Position numbers and translations under genes: made by a program. The notes under the pieces were generated by a model that saw nothing but the letters and a program-made list of their open reading frames with translations, was not told the origin of the DNA and did no database searches. A stretch of 64,000 nt of DNA from Agathobacter sp. (lineage in GTDB: Bacteria > Bacillota > Clostridia > Lachnospirales > Lachnospiraceae): positions 1-64,000 of the forward strand of contig JAFQRZ010000023.1 of NCBI GenBank assembly GCA_017409825.1, in the 5' to 3' direction. This document shows, one piece after another, positions 7,816 to 16,374 of this stretch. The number at the start of each line of letters is the position of its first letter. The first letter of the stretch is position 1.

Positions 7816-9136
7816 TTGTATTCTCCAATGGAACCATAATATGTACGATAAAAGTATTATTGTTATGGCGAATCTCGGTAAAACCATTTACTTCATCAAC
7901 TAAAGTATGTATTCGTTTTAACCCAATACCGTGGGATGGTTCCTTTTTTCTAGAAAGATAAGAGTCGTGTTTGTCTTTTTTTACAATTCCATCAAAAGAG
8001 TTTTCGATATGAATAACCAACATATTTTCCTGTGCCTTCATTTGAAAAAGAATCCATCTTTGTTGTTCATCTGAAAGTCGTTTGCAGGCTTCGAGTGCAT
8101 TGTCAAAAAGATTGCCTAGTAAAGCAGATAGAGCGACATCCGAAAAAGGAATGAAATCTGGCAGCAGAACAGAAATTTCCAGCGTAGTAACTTGTTGTTT
8201 GGCAAGAAATGATTTTGCCGAAAGGATGCTGTCAACGACGATATTTCCTGTAGTAGAAACGGAATAATCGAGATTAAAATGCACTTCATATTCATTTAAG
8301 TATTGTATGAGCTTTGCCTGATTGTTCGTTTGTATCAAGCCCTGAATTGTTGCCAAATGATGATGGACATCATGTTTAATGGCACGCAAAGATTCTGTAG
8401 TGTTTAATAGGTTATTGTATTGCTGTGTTTCAAGTTCTAAGAGTTGGGTGCGTTCTTGGAGTTCTATATTTTTTTGTGTGGCATGTGCTAATTCAAAAAT
8501 ATATACAAGAATAAAAATAAAGAAGCCCAGGAAAAGCGCATTAGCAAAAATAATTACATTCATAAATGTTGATTGATGTGATTCTAGCTCAACCATAATA
8601 TAGAGAAATGAATGTGTTAGTATAATGCCTAAGACTATTGTTAAAAATACAAAAAGCTTTTGCTTTATGTCTAGTAAAGGTTTTCGCGAGAACGTTGTAG
8701 AGACGAAAAAACTTAATGCTGCTAGACAAATAATATATAAGGTGGTGCACAAGAATCTATATGCTTCTCCCATAAATATTTCATCTGGTTGCATAGGCGT
8801 AAAGGTAATTAATAAGAAATAAGAGGTTAGTTCACCAGCGATACCTAAAATACTATGAACACCTACCCAAAAAATACACAAAATTTTAGGGGCATTGAAT
8901 AAGAAATAAGTTATTAGAAAGTTAAACGAAAATGCGAGTATAACAGTACAGGCAGATGTTAGTTCAAGGGCATTTCCAATCGTAATAACAGAGTATCGTA
9001 ATGCCAATAATATCCAACGTGTAAGATTCCAGTTTTTCATCTTCTTTGGAGTAAGTATTGTTGAAATATATAAGTAGAAAATAATAACTTCAAATAAATT
9101 AATTAATAATTCCCAAGCGATAGATAAGTAGTTCAT
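7805..9136 (-). CDS. GHKL sensor histidine kinase (AgrC-like)
   Basis: This 443-residue kinase has six or seven membrane segments in residues 1-215, matching the polytopic pheromone-sensing domain of AgrC-type kinases. A coiled-coil region (220-250) leads to the H-box SLRAIKHDVHHH with His255. The C-terminal GHKL ATPase domain includes GNLFDNALEAC (N-box) and GIGLKRIHTLVDEVNG (G-box). The start has a strong AAGGAGG site. It lies between the AgrB gene (29 bp gap) and the LytTR gene (overlap). The ligand is predicted to be a cyclic peptide from the divergent AgrD-like ORF. Note the absence of an agrD between agrB and this gene, where it usually lies. Confidence 0.9.
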   Translation of the reverse strand: MNYLSIAWELLINLFEVIIFYLYISTILTPKKMKNWNLTRWILLALRYSVITIGNALELTSACTVILAFSFNFLITYFLFNAPKILCIFWVGVHSILGIAGELTSYFLLITFTPMQPDEIFMGEAYRFLCTTLYIICLAALSFFVSTTFSRKPLLDIKQKLFVFLTIVLGIILTHSFLYIMVELESHQSTFMNVIIFANALFLGFFIFILVYIFELAHATQKNIELQERTQLLELETQQYNNLLNTTESLRAIKHDVHHHLATIQGLIQTNNQAKLIQYLNEYEVHFNLDYSVSTTGNIVVDSILSAKSFLAKQQVTTLEISVLLPDFIPFSDVALSALLGNLFDNALEACKRLSDEQQRWILFQMKAQENMLVIHIENSFDGIVKKDKHDSYLSRKKEPSHGIGLKRIHTLVDEVNGFTEIRHNNNTFIVHIMVPLENTNEF

Positions 9137-9165
9137 TTATGATGCCTCCTTGTATATGTACGATA

Positions 9166-9717
9166 TTAACATTTTAGGATTTTTTGTGCAATACAGAGTA
9201 ATGATGTACAAAAAAGTGCATACAAGTGGTAAGGCTGTAAATTAGGATGAAACAGATAAAATATGCTAAATATGATGATAAGAATAGTGATTTTAATTTT
9301 GCATTGTAATTGTACTTCTAGTGTAAAATTTTTGTTTGTCGTAGGGGTAAGAAATACTAAAATGATGTAATTTATAATGATGCTGCTAAAGTAAAAATTT
9401 ATGGACACAAGAGGGAGATTGGCACAGACAAGTAGACTTGATGTTCCAAGTAAAATGCTGTAAAGCAAGCATTGTCTAGGTGTTTTTGCATGATAACCAC
9501 CAGAATGTTTTCTGAGACATAGAAAAGTAATTGTCCAAGAGAGTATTTCATATACTTTTCCAAAGAATGAAGCAATTATGAGAAGAACAATGAGCGGAAT
9601 AAGAGTATATAGAAAAGTTAATAGACCATATGTATATACTTCAATGTCCTCTTCATCTTTAGACAGATTGGCGAGATGAACTAATTTTTTTACAAGTGTT
9701 AAACATATATTCTCCAT
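9166..9717 (-). CDS. agrB: AgrB-like peptide-processing membrane endopeptidase
   Basis: AgrB proteins cut the C-terminal part of the AgrD precursor and form the thiolactone ring of the autoinducing peptide. This 183-residue protein has four to six hydrophobic segments. The active-site motif LRKHSGGYHAKTPRQC carries His76 and Cys83, spaced seven residues apart exactly as the catalytic pair of staphylococcal AgrB (His77/Cys84). The ribosome site upstream of the ATG is weak. It starts divergently from the AgrD-like fusion, whose ATG is 172 bp away, so the two may share a regulated intergenic region. Confidence 0.92.
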   Translation of the reverse strand: MENICLTLVKKLVHLANLSKDEEDIEVYTYGLLTFLYTLIPLIVLLIIASFFGKVYEILSWTITFLCLRKHSGGYHAKTPRQCLLYSILLGTSSLLVCANLPLVSINFYFSSIIINYIILVFLTPTTNKNFTLEVQLQCKIKITILIIIFSIFYLFHPNLQPYHLYALFCTSLLCIAQKILKC

Positions 9718-9806
9718 CTTAATTACCTTTCATAAACTATTTTACATACAAAGTATATCTCTTTTTGATGATAGTGGAAATAGAGAGAATTGTATTTTAG
9801 AGCCTG

Positions 9807-9812
9807 TATAAT
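9807..9812 (+). promoter_or_regulatory. -10 element of the AgrD-fusion promoter
   Basis: TATAAT lies 78 bp before the ATG of the AgrD-like fusion. No good -35 stands 17 bp upstream, which is common for promoters that need an activator such as a LytTR regulator. I could not recognise clear LytTR direct repeats. Confidence 0.45.
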
Positions 9813-9889
9813 GTTGTTCGTGCCATGTGTGTTGAATCCACATAAAAATAGTGATACGTTTAAAATTACAAAAAAAGGAGGTATTACCT

Positions 9890-10426
9890 ATGAAGAAAAT
9901 GATAAGTAAAATGGCAAAAAAAGGATTAGCTTTATTGGAGAAAAATGCTACAAAAAAAGCTAATGCAGAATGTGTGGGGATGATGTATGAACCAAAGATT
10001 CCAAAGAAATTAAAGAAAACGTTATGCTTGGTTTTAGTATGTGTTTTAGCGACAGGCACTTTATTTGGTGGAAGTGCTACAAATTATTATGCAGCAGAAT
10101 GTAAATATGAAGAATGGCAAACGAGTATGTATAGTCCGATAAGTTCTACATATACAGATCTAGTAAATCTATATGTAACTACTGAAACTTATGAATGGGC
10201 AGTGACATCATATAACATTCCTAATAGTTATGGAGAAGTAAAATTGAATGGAAATAATTGTTTTACAACAATTTTAAATGGGGGAAGAATCTTAAATACT
10301 ATAGGACAAAGAGATTTTACAATTTATATGGATATTACAGCGGGATATGATTATGCACAATTTAAAATTACTATGGGCTATGATAGTTATCCTACTTGGT
10401 TTAATGGATATGTAAAGATCAAATAA
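9890..10426 (+). CDS. AgrD-like pheromone precursor fused to an exported domain
   Basis: This 178-residue protein reads as two parts. Residues 1-43 match an AgrD precursor: a basic amphipathic leader (MKKMISKMAKKGLALLEKN), then Cys28-Val-Gly-Met-Met32 followed by YEPKIPKKLKK. From memory the Listeria AgrD core is CFMFV followed by YEPKSP, the same layout, so a five-residue thiolactone Cys28-Met32 is predicted. Usual AgrD proteins end about here. This one continues in frame into a hydrophobic stretch (44-61) with small residues before Ala68, which together with KIPKKLKK looks like a Sec signal peptide. About 108 further residues follow, rich in Tyr, Thr and Asn, with two Cys (71 and one in NGNNCF) and likely beta structure. 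AGGAGG lies 8 bases before the ATG. The exported domain was not recognised. An internal start at 9980 could also express the exported part alone. Confidence 0.75.
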   Translation: MKKMISKMAKKGLALLEKNATKKANAECVGMMYEPKIPKKLKKTLCLVLVCVLATGTLFGGSATNYYAAECKYEEWQTSMYSPISSTYTDLVNLYVTTETYEWAVTSYNIPNSYGEVKLNGNNCFTTILNGGRILNTIGQRDFTIYMDITAGYDYAQFKITMGYDSYPTWFNGYVKIK

Positions 10427-10472
10427 TTTAGATTTGAATTAATTATCATTCTATCTATCAGGGAGGCAGGCT

Positions 10473-11651
10473 ATGATAAAAAGAATAGTAGGTGCATTGG
10501 TAGTAGTTATCATACTATGCACTGCTTGTGGGAGTGAAGAATCAAATTTGGTCAAGACAGATAGCTTGGTGGTTGAAATTCCAAAAGTACTCGAGCAGGT
10601 TTCTTATGACAATCTAGAAATACTGTTTGATAATATTAAGAGCTATGAAGAACAGGAAATTGTAATTGCTACAACAAATAGAAAAAGCCCATCTGAAGGT
10701 CTTTCTTATGAAGATGCAGTAACGCTATATGTGGATAGAATCATTCCAAATCTATTGGATATGGAAAAGGTTGATACGGAAAAGATCTACGATATTAATA
10801 CACGTTCTGAAGAGGGAGCGTATCGTATTAGAACTTATAAAAAGGACTATCAAGATGTACTTGCTACTATTGATGAGTATGAATATATTCCCCATTTGGT
10901 GTATGCGAATAACGAAACTTGGACAGAGCTTTATTACACGGGAGATTGGTTATCAGGCGTATATCTTACTCAAGGAAAGCTAGGTAGCATAGTGCCAAGT
11001 ATGAGTGCATTTGGTGCATATAGAGTTATTGAAGATGTGAAAGAATATGATTGTCGGATGGATGATTTGTCAGATTCCTACTTGCTTATGGATGGGGAAA
11101 AGACAGTTTTAAAGGCCAAACAAGAGATTGAGGAATATTTAGATGCACATTATCCGTTGACGGAAGAAGATAATGAGATTCGAAATGAAGTATATAAGAT
11201 TATTGCAGGAAAAATAACTGGTACGGAATATTATGCATTTCGAGTATACCGAACATTAAACTATAATGGGATTTCCATTCGTGAAATGCCCTCTACACAA
11301 AGTTTTCCAAATGATGAAATGGTTTTTCTAGGTGAAGGTGCTATGTGTGAAAGTAAAAAACTAGATATTACAATTGGTTTAATCAATTGCTATGAAAAAC
11401 CAGAGGTAGAGCGTGTGATTACAGAGGTGATTTCGTTCCAAGAGGTTATGGATCGAGTTGCTTATTATTTAACGGGTGAAACGAAGTTTCAACTTATGCA
11501 TGGTTCTCTGGAATATCGAATGTTTGTAAAGGAAGATGGATATCAGTTAGTGCCATATTGGTGCTTCATTGCTAAGAATCCAAATGATGATTCCACGATA
11601 AAAATTTATGTAGATATGGAAACAGGAGAAATAGAGCATTTTATATATTAA
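10473..11651 (+). CDS. Lipoprotein of unknown function, agr islet
   Basis: This 392-residue protein begins with a lipoprotein signal peptide whose lipobox is LCTAC (Cys about residue 19), so it should be anchored outside the membrane. The rest is soluble, acidic, and ends with a domain (about 310-392) containing VPYWCFIAKNPNDD and KIYVDMETGEIEHF, reminiscent of regulatory PepSY/YycI-like folds; that comparison is weak. AGGGAGGC precedes the ATG. It lies between the AgrD fusion and the ABC transporter genes on the same strand, so it may act with the transporter as a substrate-binding or immunity lipoprotein. That is inference from position only. Confidence 0.65.
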   Translation: MIKRIVGALVVVIILCTACGSEESNLVKTDSLVVEIPKVLEQVSYDNLEILFDNIKSYEEQEIVIATTNRKSPSEGLSYEDAVTLYVDRIIPNLLDMEKVDTEKIYDINTRSEEGAYRIRTYKKDYQDVLATIDEYEYIPHLVYANNETWTELYYTGDWLSGVYLTQGKLGSIVPSMSAFGAYRVIEDVKEYDCRMDDLSDSYLLMDGEKTVLKAKQEIEEYLDAHYPLTEEDNEIRNEVYKIIAGKITGTEYYAFRVYRTLNYNGISIREMPSTQSFPNDEMVFLGEGAMCESKKLDITIGLINCYEKPEVERVITEVISFQEVMDRVAYYLTGETKFQLMHGSLEYRMFVKEDGYQLVPYWCFIAKNPNDDSTIKIYVDMETGEIEHFIY

Positions 11652-11682
11652 AATTTAGGAATGCTGTTAGCATCCCTAAATT
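11652..11682 (+). repeat. Hairpin between the lipoprotein and permease genes
   Basis: AATTTAGG-A-ATGCT pairs with AGCAT-C-CCTAAATT, a 14-bp stem with one mismatch and a 3-base loop. It lacks a T-run, so it is more likely an RNA-processing or mRNA-stabilising hairpin, or a leaky terminator, than a full terminator. Confidence 0.5.
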
Positions 11683-11697
11683 GTTTAAGGGCGGTAT

Positions 11698-12591
11698 ATG
11701 AGGAAAGGGATTAGAGTTACATTTCAAAAATTAAAAAGAATGGTCTGCTCAGGTGGATTTTGGATTTCTGTAGTGCTTATTTTTATTATTACGATTACGA
11801 CGGAAGCATATACACATTTTGATGGTTCGCAATATAGTCTTTTGACAATTTTATTTCATTTTGATGAAAATGCCAGAATACAAAACAATATGAATGCGCA
11901 ATCCAAGATTACACTTCTTCAAGTGAGCTTTACTATGTATGGGATGTTATTTTCATCCATGGCATATGCGAGTGTGTTATGTGAAGAACAGAAGCACGGA
12001 ATTTGTCGTTATATGCTGATAAAAGAGGGAATGTGGACACATATTTTATCAAATGCGTTTGCAACAATGCTGGCTTCGGGCTTGGTGTTCGTGGTAGGTT
12101 CCGTTGTTACGGAAATATTTATCCTATGGAATTATCCGCTAATGTCAGAGATAGATGGATATGCATTAGAGAGTTGGCTAACGTATAATGCAAAGCATGC
12201 ACCTTGGCTATATGAAATGCTCGGTGAAATGGCAACATTTGCACAGTTATTGTTAGGAGTATTTCTCTATGGAACGTTTTGTGGTTTTTTAGGTTTTATT
12301 TGTTCGGCATTTTTTTCTAATGTGTATTTACTAACTTGTATTCCATATTTTTTCGGATATTCCTATTATTCGATTACACAAGCCATTGAGGCAAGAGCAT
12401 TGGAAGGGAATCTTCCAATGGAATGCTTGCAACTGATGTATACATATGTGAGCCCAGGCAGTTATATGTCATATTGGTCATATAAAGATAGTTTATGGGC
12501 AAATATGTTGGTGTTTATCTTCGTTTGGGTAATGGGAATTGGAATTCATAAGATGTGTTTGGAAAAAAGAGCAGATTGTGGAGGCATATAA
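11698..12591 (+). CDS. ABC-2 type permease subunit, agr islet
   Basis: This 297-residue membrane protein has about six hydrophobic segments, the first near residues 20-37 and the last near 275-290. It resembles ABC-2 permeases of the antibiotic/lantibiotic protection type, where two different permeases pair with one ATPase. It is followed without a gap by a second permease and then the ATPase. The AAGGGCGG site before the ATG is weak. The substrate is unknown; protection against, or export of, the product of the nearby AgrD-fusion gene is a reasonable guess only. Confidence 0.7.
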   Translation: MRKGIRVTFQKLKRMVCSGGFWISVVLIFIITITTEAYTHFDGSQYSLLTILFHFDENARIQNNMNAQSKITLLQVSFTMYGMLFSSMAYASVLCEEQKHGICRYMLIKEGMWTHILSNAFATMLASGLVFVVGSVVTEIFILWNYPLMSEIDGYALESWLTYNAKHAPWLYEMLGEMATFAQLLLGVFLYGTFCGFLGFICSAFFSNVYLLTCIPYFFGYSYYSITQAIEARALEGNLPMECLQLMYTYVSPGSYMSYWSYKDSLWANMLVFIFVWVMGIGIHKMCLEKRADCGGI

Positions 12592-13437
12592 ATGAGAGGA
12601 ATGTTTCGGGTTGCGATTGCAGAATATAAACGATGGTTATACAATCCACGGATACTTTTGTTGTTCATTTTAATTATATATGCAAGAGAAACGGTGGGGA
12701 AAATTTTGTGTGAGCATGCGGTTGCAATGCAAACAGAACTTCATTGTTTAGAGCCGTATATAGCACTAAATAACTCACAGATTGCGATTTTAATTATGCC
12801 TATATTTTTTCTTGTACTGATGTCAGATTTCCCAGTAATGGAGGGAAGCTATTTGTGGGCGATTTATCGTGCAGGGAAGATAAAATGGATATTTACACAA
12901 ATGTTGTATTCTTTATTTGCTATTCTAACTGTCATGGGTGGAATGTTTTTGTCAGCAATTTTATCTTGTTGGGGAAGCATCACTATGCAAGGGGGATGGA
13001 GTGATGTGACGACACGGTATCACTTGGCATTTCCAAATGAAATAAATGCAATGGTGACACAACTTATACGAGGTGATGTTTATAATCAGCTTTCCATTGG
13101 ACATGCATTCGCTTTATCCGTAGGTTTAACAGTCTTAATGTTGCTATTATACTGTGCGATTATGCTATGTGGCAAAATATACGGGAAAAAGTATTTACCT
13201 TTATGTGTCTGTATTGGACTTATAGGATTAGGTGCAACATTGCAATGGGTACAAACAAGATGGGTGTTTTTATTTCCAGCAGGGCATGCCCTGTTGTCTG
13301 GGCATAGGCAGGAATATGTGAGAGAACCGATTATGCCATATTGGATGTCGTACTTATATTTTATAATAGCATTAATGGTGGTTTTAATCATCGCCATCAT
13401 CGGCATAAAAAGGAGGGACGTATGCAAGAAATTATAG
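12592..13437 (+). CDS. Second ABC-2 type permease subunit, agr islet
   Basis: This 281-residue protein has about six membrane segments, starting with an N-terminal cytoplasmic stretch (residues 1-17) and a first segment around 18-27. Its ATG follows the stop of the previous permease directly, and its 3' end overlaps the ATPase gene by 16 bp, so the three subunits are translationally coupled. Sequence similarity to the first permease is not obvious by eye; the pair would form a heterodimeric channel. Confidence 0.7.
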   Translation: MRGMFRVAIAEYKRWLYNPRILLLFILIIYARETVGKILCEHAVAMQTELHCLEPYIALNNSQIAILIMPIFFLVLMSDFPVMEGSYLWAIYRAGKIKWIFTQMLYSLFAILTVMGGMFLSAILSCWGSITMQGGWSDVTTRYHLAFPNEINAMVTQLIRGDVYNQLSIGHAFALSVGLTVLMLLLYCAIMLCGKIYGKKYLPLCVCIGLIGLGATLQWVQTRWVFLFPAGHALLSGHRQEYVREPIMPYWMSYLYFIIALMVVLIIAIIGIKRRDVCKKL

Positions 13438-14054
13438 TGGACCATGTGTCCTTACAAATCAAAAATGCAAAGATTTTGTCAGATATCAATCTGACTTTAC
13501 ATAGTGGTAGAGTGTATGGACTTCGTGGACGAAACGGCTCTGGAAAAACGGTGCTGATGAAGTGCATCTGTGGCTTTATGCGACCAACGGAAGGGAAGGT
13601 TTCGGTCAACGGAATGGTGATACATAAGGATATGGATTTTTTACCATCGGCAGGTATCATCATTGAAGAACCGGGCTTCTTTCCAAACTATAGCGGTTTC
13701 AAGAATTTGAAAATCCTTGCGGGGATTCAAAATACTATCTCTGACGACAAAATTCGACAAACAATGGAGCTGGTGGGATTGGATTCGACCATGAAGAAGC
13801 CTGTGGGCAAATACAGCCTCGGAATGCGTCAGCGTCTCGGCATCGCACAAGCGATGATGGAAGATCCAGAAATCCTCATTTTGGATGAGCCGACCAATGG
13901 CTTAGATGAAGATGGGGTAGAGTGGTTTCGTCAGTTTATCTTGGAGCAGAAAGAAAAAGGGAAACTGATTTTGCTGGCATCCCATTCGAGAGAGGATATC
14001 GAGATGCTGAGCGATGAAGTGTATTTTATGGAGAAGGGTGTACTAACGAAGTAA
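13422..14054 (+). CDS. ABC transporter ATPase subunit, agr islet
   Basis: This 210-residue ATPase has the Walker A motif GRNGSGKT (about residue 38), the ABC signature YSLGMRQRLGIA, Walker B ILILDEPTNGLD and the switch His in LLASHS. It is of the antibiotic-export/BcrA class. The ATG at 13422 is chosen because AGGAGG lies 5 bases upstream and the domain starts MQEIIVDHVSL; the upstream extension in this frame is spurious. A strong terminator follows at 14060-14096, ending the islet operon. Confidence 0.9.
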   Translation: MQEIIVDHVSLQIKNAKILSDINLTLHSGRVYGLRGRNGSGKTVLMKCICGFMRPTEGKVSVNGMVIHKDMDFLPSAGIIIEEPGFFPNYSGFKNLKILAGIQNTISDDKIRQTMELVGLDSTMKKPVGKYSLGMRQRLGIAQAMMEDPEILILDEPTNGLDEDGVEWFRQFILEQKEKGKLILLASHSREDIEMLSDEVYFMEKGVLTK

Positions 14055-14059
14055 AAATG

Positions 14060-14096
14060 TGACGCAAATTCAAATATGAGTTTGCGTCATTTTTTT
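14060..14096 (+). terminator. Rho-independent terminator after the agr-islet ABC genes
   Basis: TGACGCAAA (14060-14068) pairs with TTTGCGTCA (14081-14089), followed by seven T. It separates the islet from the radical SAM operon. Confidence 0.9.
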
Positions 14097-14104
14097 AACC
14101 TTTC

Positions 14105-14133
14105 TTGACAACCAAACTTAAAAATGCTACACT
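14105..14133 (+). promoter_or_regulatory. Promoter of the radical SAM / ytr-like operon
   Basis: TTGACA (14105-14110), a 17-bp spacer and TACACT (14128-14133) make a near-consensus sigma-A promoter 56 bp before the first radical SAM gene. It directly abuts the YtrA-like operator. Confidence 0.8.
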
Positions 14134-14160
14134 AAGTGTACTAGAACAACTAATACACTT
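14134..14160. promoter_or_regulatory. YtrA-type GntR operator
   Basis: AAGTGTACTAG (14134-14144) and CTAATACACTT (14150-14160) form an inverted repeat with 10 of 11 positions paired. The core AGTGTA-13 bp-TACACT is, from memory, exactly the operator reported for Bacillus subtilis YtrA. It spans the expected transcription start, fitting repression. The GntR regulator at 16375 is the natural ligand. Confidence 0.8.
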
Positions 14161-14188
14161 GAAACACTAGAAGAAAGAAGGAATCCAC

Positions 14189-15091
14189 ATGAAAGTATCT
14201 TCATTTTTCCACTTCGCAAGCTTTGGTATACGAACCATTCTTTTCCGAGAGAAAAAACCGATTTTGGGAACGATTATCGTGACAGATAAGTGCAATCTTT
14301 CCTGCAAGCATTGTTCGGTGAACAATATTACGGCAGTGGTGCATCCTTATACGCAGATGAGAAAAGAGATGCAGCAGTTGTATGATTTAGGCGTGCGTAT
14401 TCTGTTTTTCTGTGGAGGAGAAACGTTTTTATGGAAAGATGGCGACAAAACCATTCGGGATTTGGTGATTGAAGCGAAGGAAATGGGCTTTCTTATCGTG
14501 AACGTGGTGACGAATGGAACCTATCCAATCGATTTACCAGAAGCGGATTTGATTCTTCTAAGTTTGGATGGTGACAGGGAGCGTCACAATATCATTCGTG
14601 GCGATACGTATGACAAAATTATGGAGAATATCGCTCACGCAACAGCGGATAATATCTGCTTTTACATGGCGATTAATCAGATTAATAAAGATGCGGTTGC
14701 TCATGTTTGCCGTACGGCGAGAGATACGAAACATGTGCGTGCGGTGTCATTCAATTTCCATACGCCATATCCAGATACCAAGGAGCTGGCATTGTCGGTT
14801 GAGGAGAAGCAGAAAATTTGTGATACCATTGTACAGATGCGGAAAGAGGGAGCTCCGATTTTTAATCTAAAGAGTGCGTTTCCATATCTGATACATAATA
14901 ATTTTCCAACCCCTTGCTATCAATGCGTGGTAATGGAAAATGGGAAACTTAGTGTTTGTGGACGATGTGTGGATGTTCCGGGCTTGTGCGAACAATGTGG
15001 TTACTTTTTCGTGGCGGAATATACCTTACTATTCCGTGGAAATCCAAAGATTATAGTTGAGATGCTAATGACTTATCTGAAATACATCTAA
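14189..15091 (+). CDS. Radical SAM enzyme with Cys-rich C-terminus
   Basis: This 300-residue protein has the radical SAM cluster motif CNLSCKHC (Cys-x3-Cys-x2-Cys, about residues 36-43), the GGE-type motif FFCGGETFLW and the later SLDGDRE strand. The C-terminal part has an extra Cys-rich region (PCYQC...CGRC...CEQCG) that could bind auxiliary clusters, as in SPASM-like enzymes. The substrate is unknown; no precursor peptide gene was seen nearby. It is the first gene of an operon with a HemN-like radical SAM enzyme, a YtrA-type regulator and an ABC transporter. Control by the operator at 14134-14160 suggests a role in envelope-stress response, by inference. Confidence 0.85.
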   Translation: MKVSSFFHFASFGIRTILFREKKPILGTIIVTDKCNLSCKHCSVNNITAVVHPYTQMRKEMQQLYDLGVRILFFCGGETFLWKDGDKTIRDLVIEAKEMGFLIVNVVTNGTYPIDLPEADLILLSLDGDRERHNIIRGDTYDKIMENIAHATADNICFYMAINQINKDAVAHVCRTARDTKHVRAVSFNFHTPYPDTKELALSVEEKQKICDTIVQMRKEGAPIFNLKSAFPYLIHNNFPTPCYQCVVMENGKLSVCGRCVDVPGLCEQCGYFFVAEYTLLFRGNPKIIVEMLMTYLKYI

Positions 15092-15101
15092 AGAGGTATG
15101 T

Positions 15102-16355
15102 ATGAGTATTATTACAGATTTAACCAGAATGTGGCTGACTCGCTCGACGAAGCCGTTCACATTCTATAACGAATATGACGAAACACTTTCCTTTGGGGAG
15201 TGTGAAAACCTAGGATTATATGTGCATATTCCATTTTGTGAAAAGATATGTAATTTTTGTCCGTATTGTAAAGAGGTTTACGCGAAAGAGAAGTGTGACA
15301 AATACATAGATGCACTGCTTCAGGAGATTCGTATGATGGGGAGCCAGTATCCAGACAAGAAAGAGGTGACGAGTCTGTATTTTGGTGGTGGCACACCAGC
15401 GTTGGCGGTGGAGAGACTAGCCGAGATTATTAGCACATTGCAGGAATATTTTATCATTACGGAGGGCATCGGCTTAGAGCTTCATCCAAGAAATGTAAAC
15501 GTAGAGATGCTGACCAAGCTAAAGGCGGCAGGCATTACCAAAATCAGTATCGGTATTCAATCCTTCCAGCAGAAATATCAGGATATTCTTGGACGCGATG
15601 TGGTGGACATTGAAACGATGGCTGCGGCATTGGCACAGGTGGAATTTGAAACGGTGTCGATGGATTTTATCTTTGCACTGCCAAATCAGACCTATTTGGA
15701 TTTGAAAAGCGATATCGAGCTGGCGTTTTCCCATGGAGCAAACCATGTTGCAATCTATCCATTCATTGATTTTACCTTTACATCAAGTAAGGTAAAGGTT
15801 ATGGAAAAGAAGGAAAAGCGAAAGCTTTTAGATGAAATTACCAATTACTGTATGGAGCAGGGCTATTATAGAAGTTCGATTTGGACCTTCTCCAGCGAAA
15901 AGGATGCGAACTATTCTTCCATGACGAGAGAGAATTTCCTAGGATTTGGCTGTTCTGCGACGACTTTACTACGAGAACAGTTTAAGATTAATACGTTTTC
16001 GGTAGAGGAATATTGCAAACGAATTGCTGAGCAGAAATTAGCGACATCGCTTACCATACGGTTTACCAAGCGACAGAGAATGATTTATTTCCTGTTTTGG
16101 ACGGCGTACAGCACTAAGGTAGATAGCAGAGATTTCGAACGATTTTTCGGAACGTCTTTACAAAAAATGTATGGCTTTGAGCTATGGCTTGCGAAGCGGC
16201 TTGGCTTTGTGAACGAAGAAAATGGGGTATATGAGATGACGCTTAAGGGAGCGTTTTATTATCACTATTATGAGAATTTCTACACCTTAGCTTACATAGA
16301 TAAGATGTGGGGGATTATGCGAAAGGAAGCATTCCCTGAGAAAATAGAATTATAA
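15102..16355 (+). CDS. HemN/HemW-like radical SAM enzyme
   Basis: This 417-residue protein belongs to the coproporphyrinogen-oxidase-like (HemN/HemW, class C) radical SAM group. It has YVHIPFCEKICNFCPYC, with the Cys-x3-Cys-x2-Cys cluster motif plus an extra Cys, then YFGGGTPA and SIGIQSFQ. Members of this group include true HemN, the heme chaperone HemW and class C methyltransferases that use two SAM molecules. The middle and end differ from housekeeping HemW, and the pairing with another radical SAM gene 10 bp upstream is unusual. The substrate cannot be deduced. It ends 19 bp before the GntR gene. Confidence 0.85.
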   Translation: MSIITDLTRMWLTRSTKPFTFYNEYDETLSFGECENLGLYVHIPFCEKICNFCPYCKEVYAKEKCDKYIDALLQEIRMMGSQYPDKKEVTSLYFGGGTPALAVERLAEIISTLQEYFIITEGIGLELHPRNVNVEMLTKLKAAGITKISIGIQSFQQKYQDILGRDVVDIETMAAALAQVEFETVSMDFIFALPNQTYLDLKSDIELAFSHGANHVAIYPFIDFTFTSSKVKVMEKKEKRKLLDEITNYCMEQGYYRSSIWTFSSEKDANYSSMTRENFLGFGCSATTLLREQFKINTFSVEEYCKRIAEQKLATSLTIRFTKRQRMIYFLFWTAYSTKVDSRDFERFFGTSLQKMYGFELWLAKRLGFVNEENGVYEMTLKGAFYYHYYENFYTLAYIDKMWGIMRKEAFPEKIEL

Positions 16356-16374
16356 AGGAAAAGGAGGGAGTCGT

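Noticed and set aside
9742..10059. Minus-strand ORF opposite the AgrD-like fusion
   Set aside because: It has no ribosome site, is antisense to a gene with AGGAGG and a clear AgrD signature, and its hydrophobic appearance is the complement of the Lys/Ala-rich leader.
14134..14160. Inverted repeat considered as a terminator hairpin
   Set aside because: No T-run follows; it sits between a good promoter and the first gene and matches the YtrA operator spacing.
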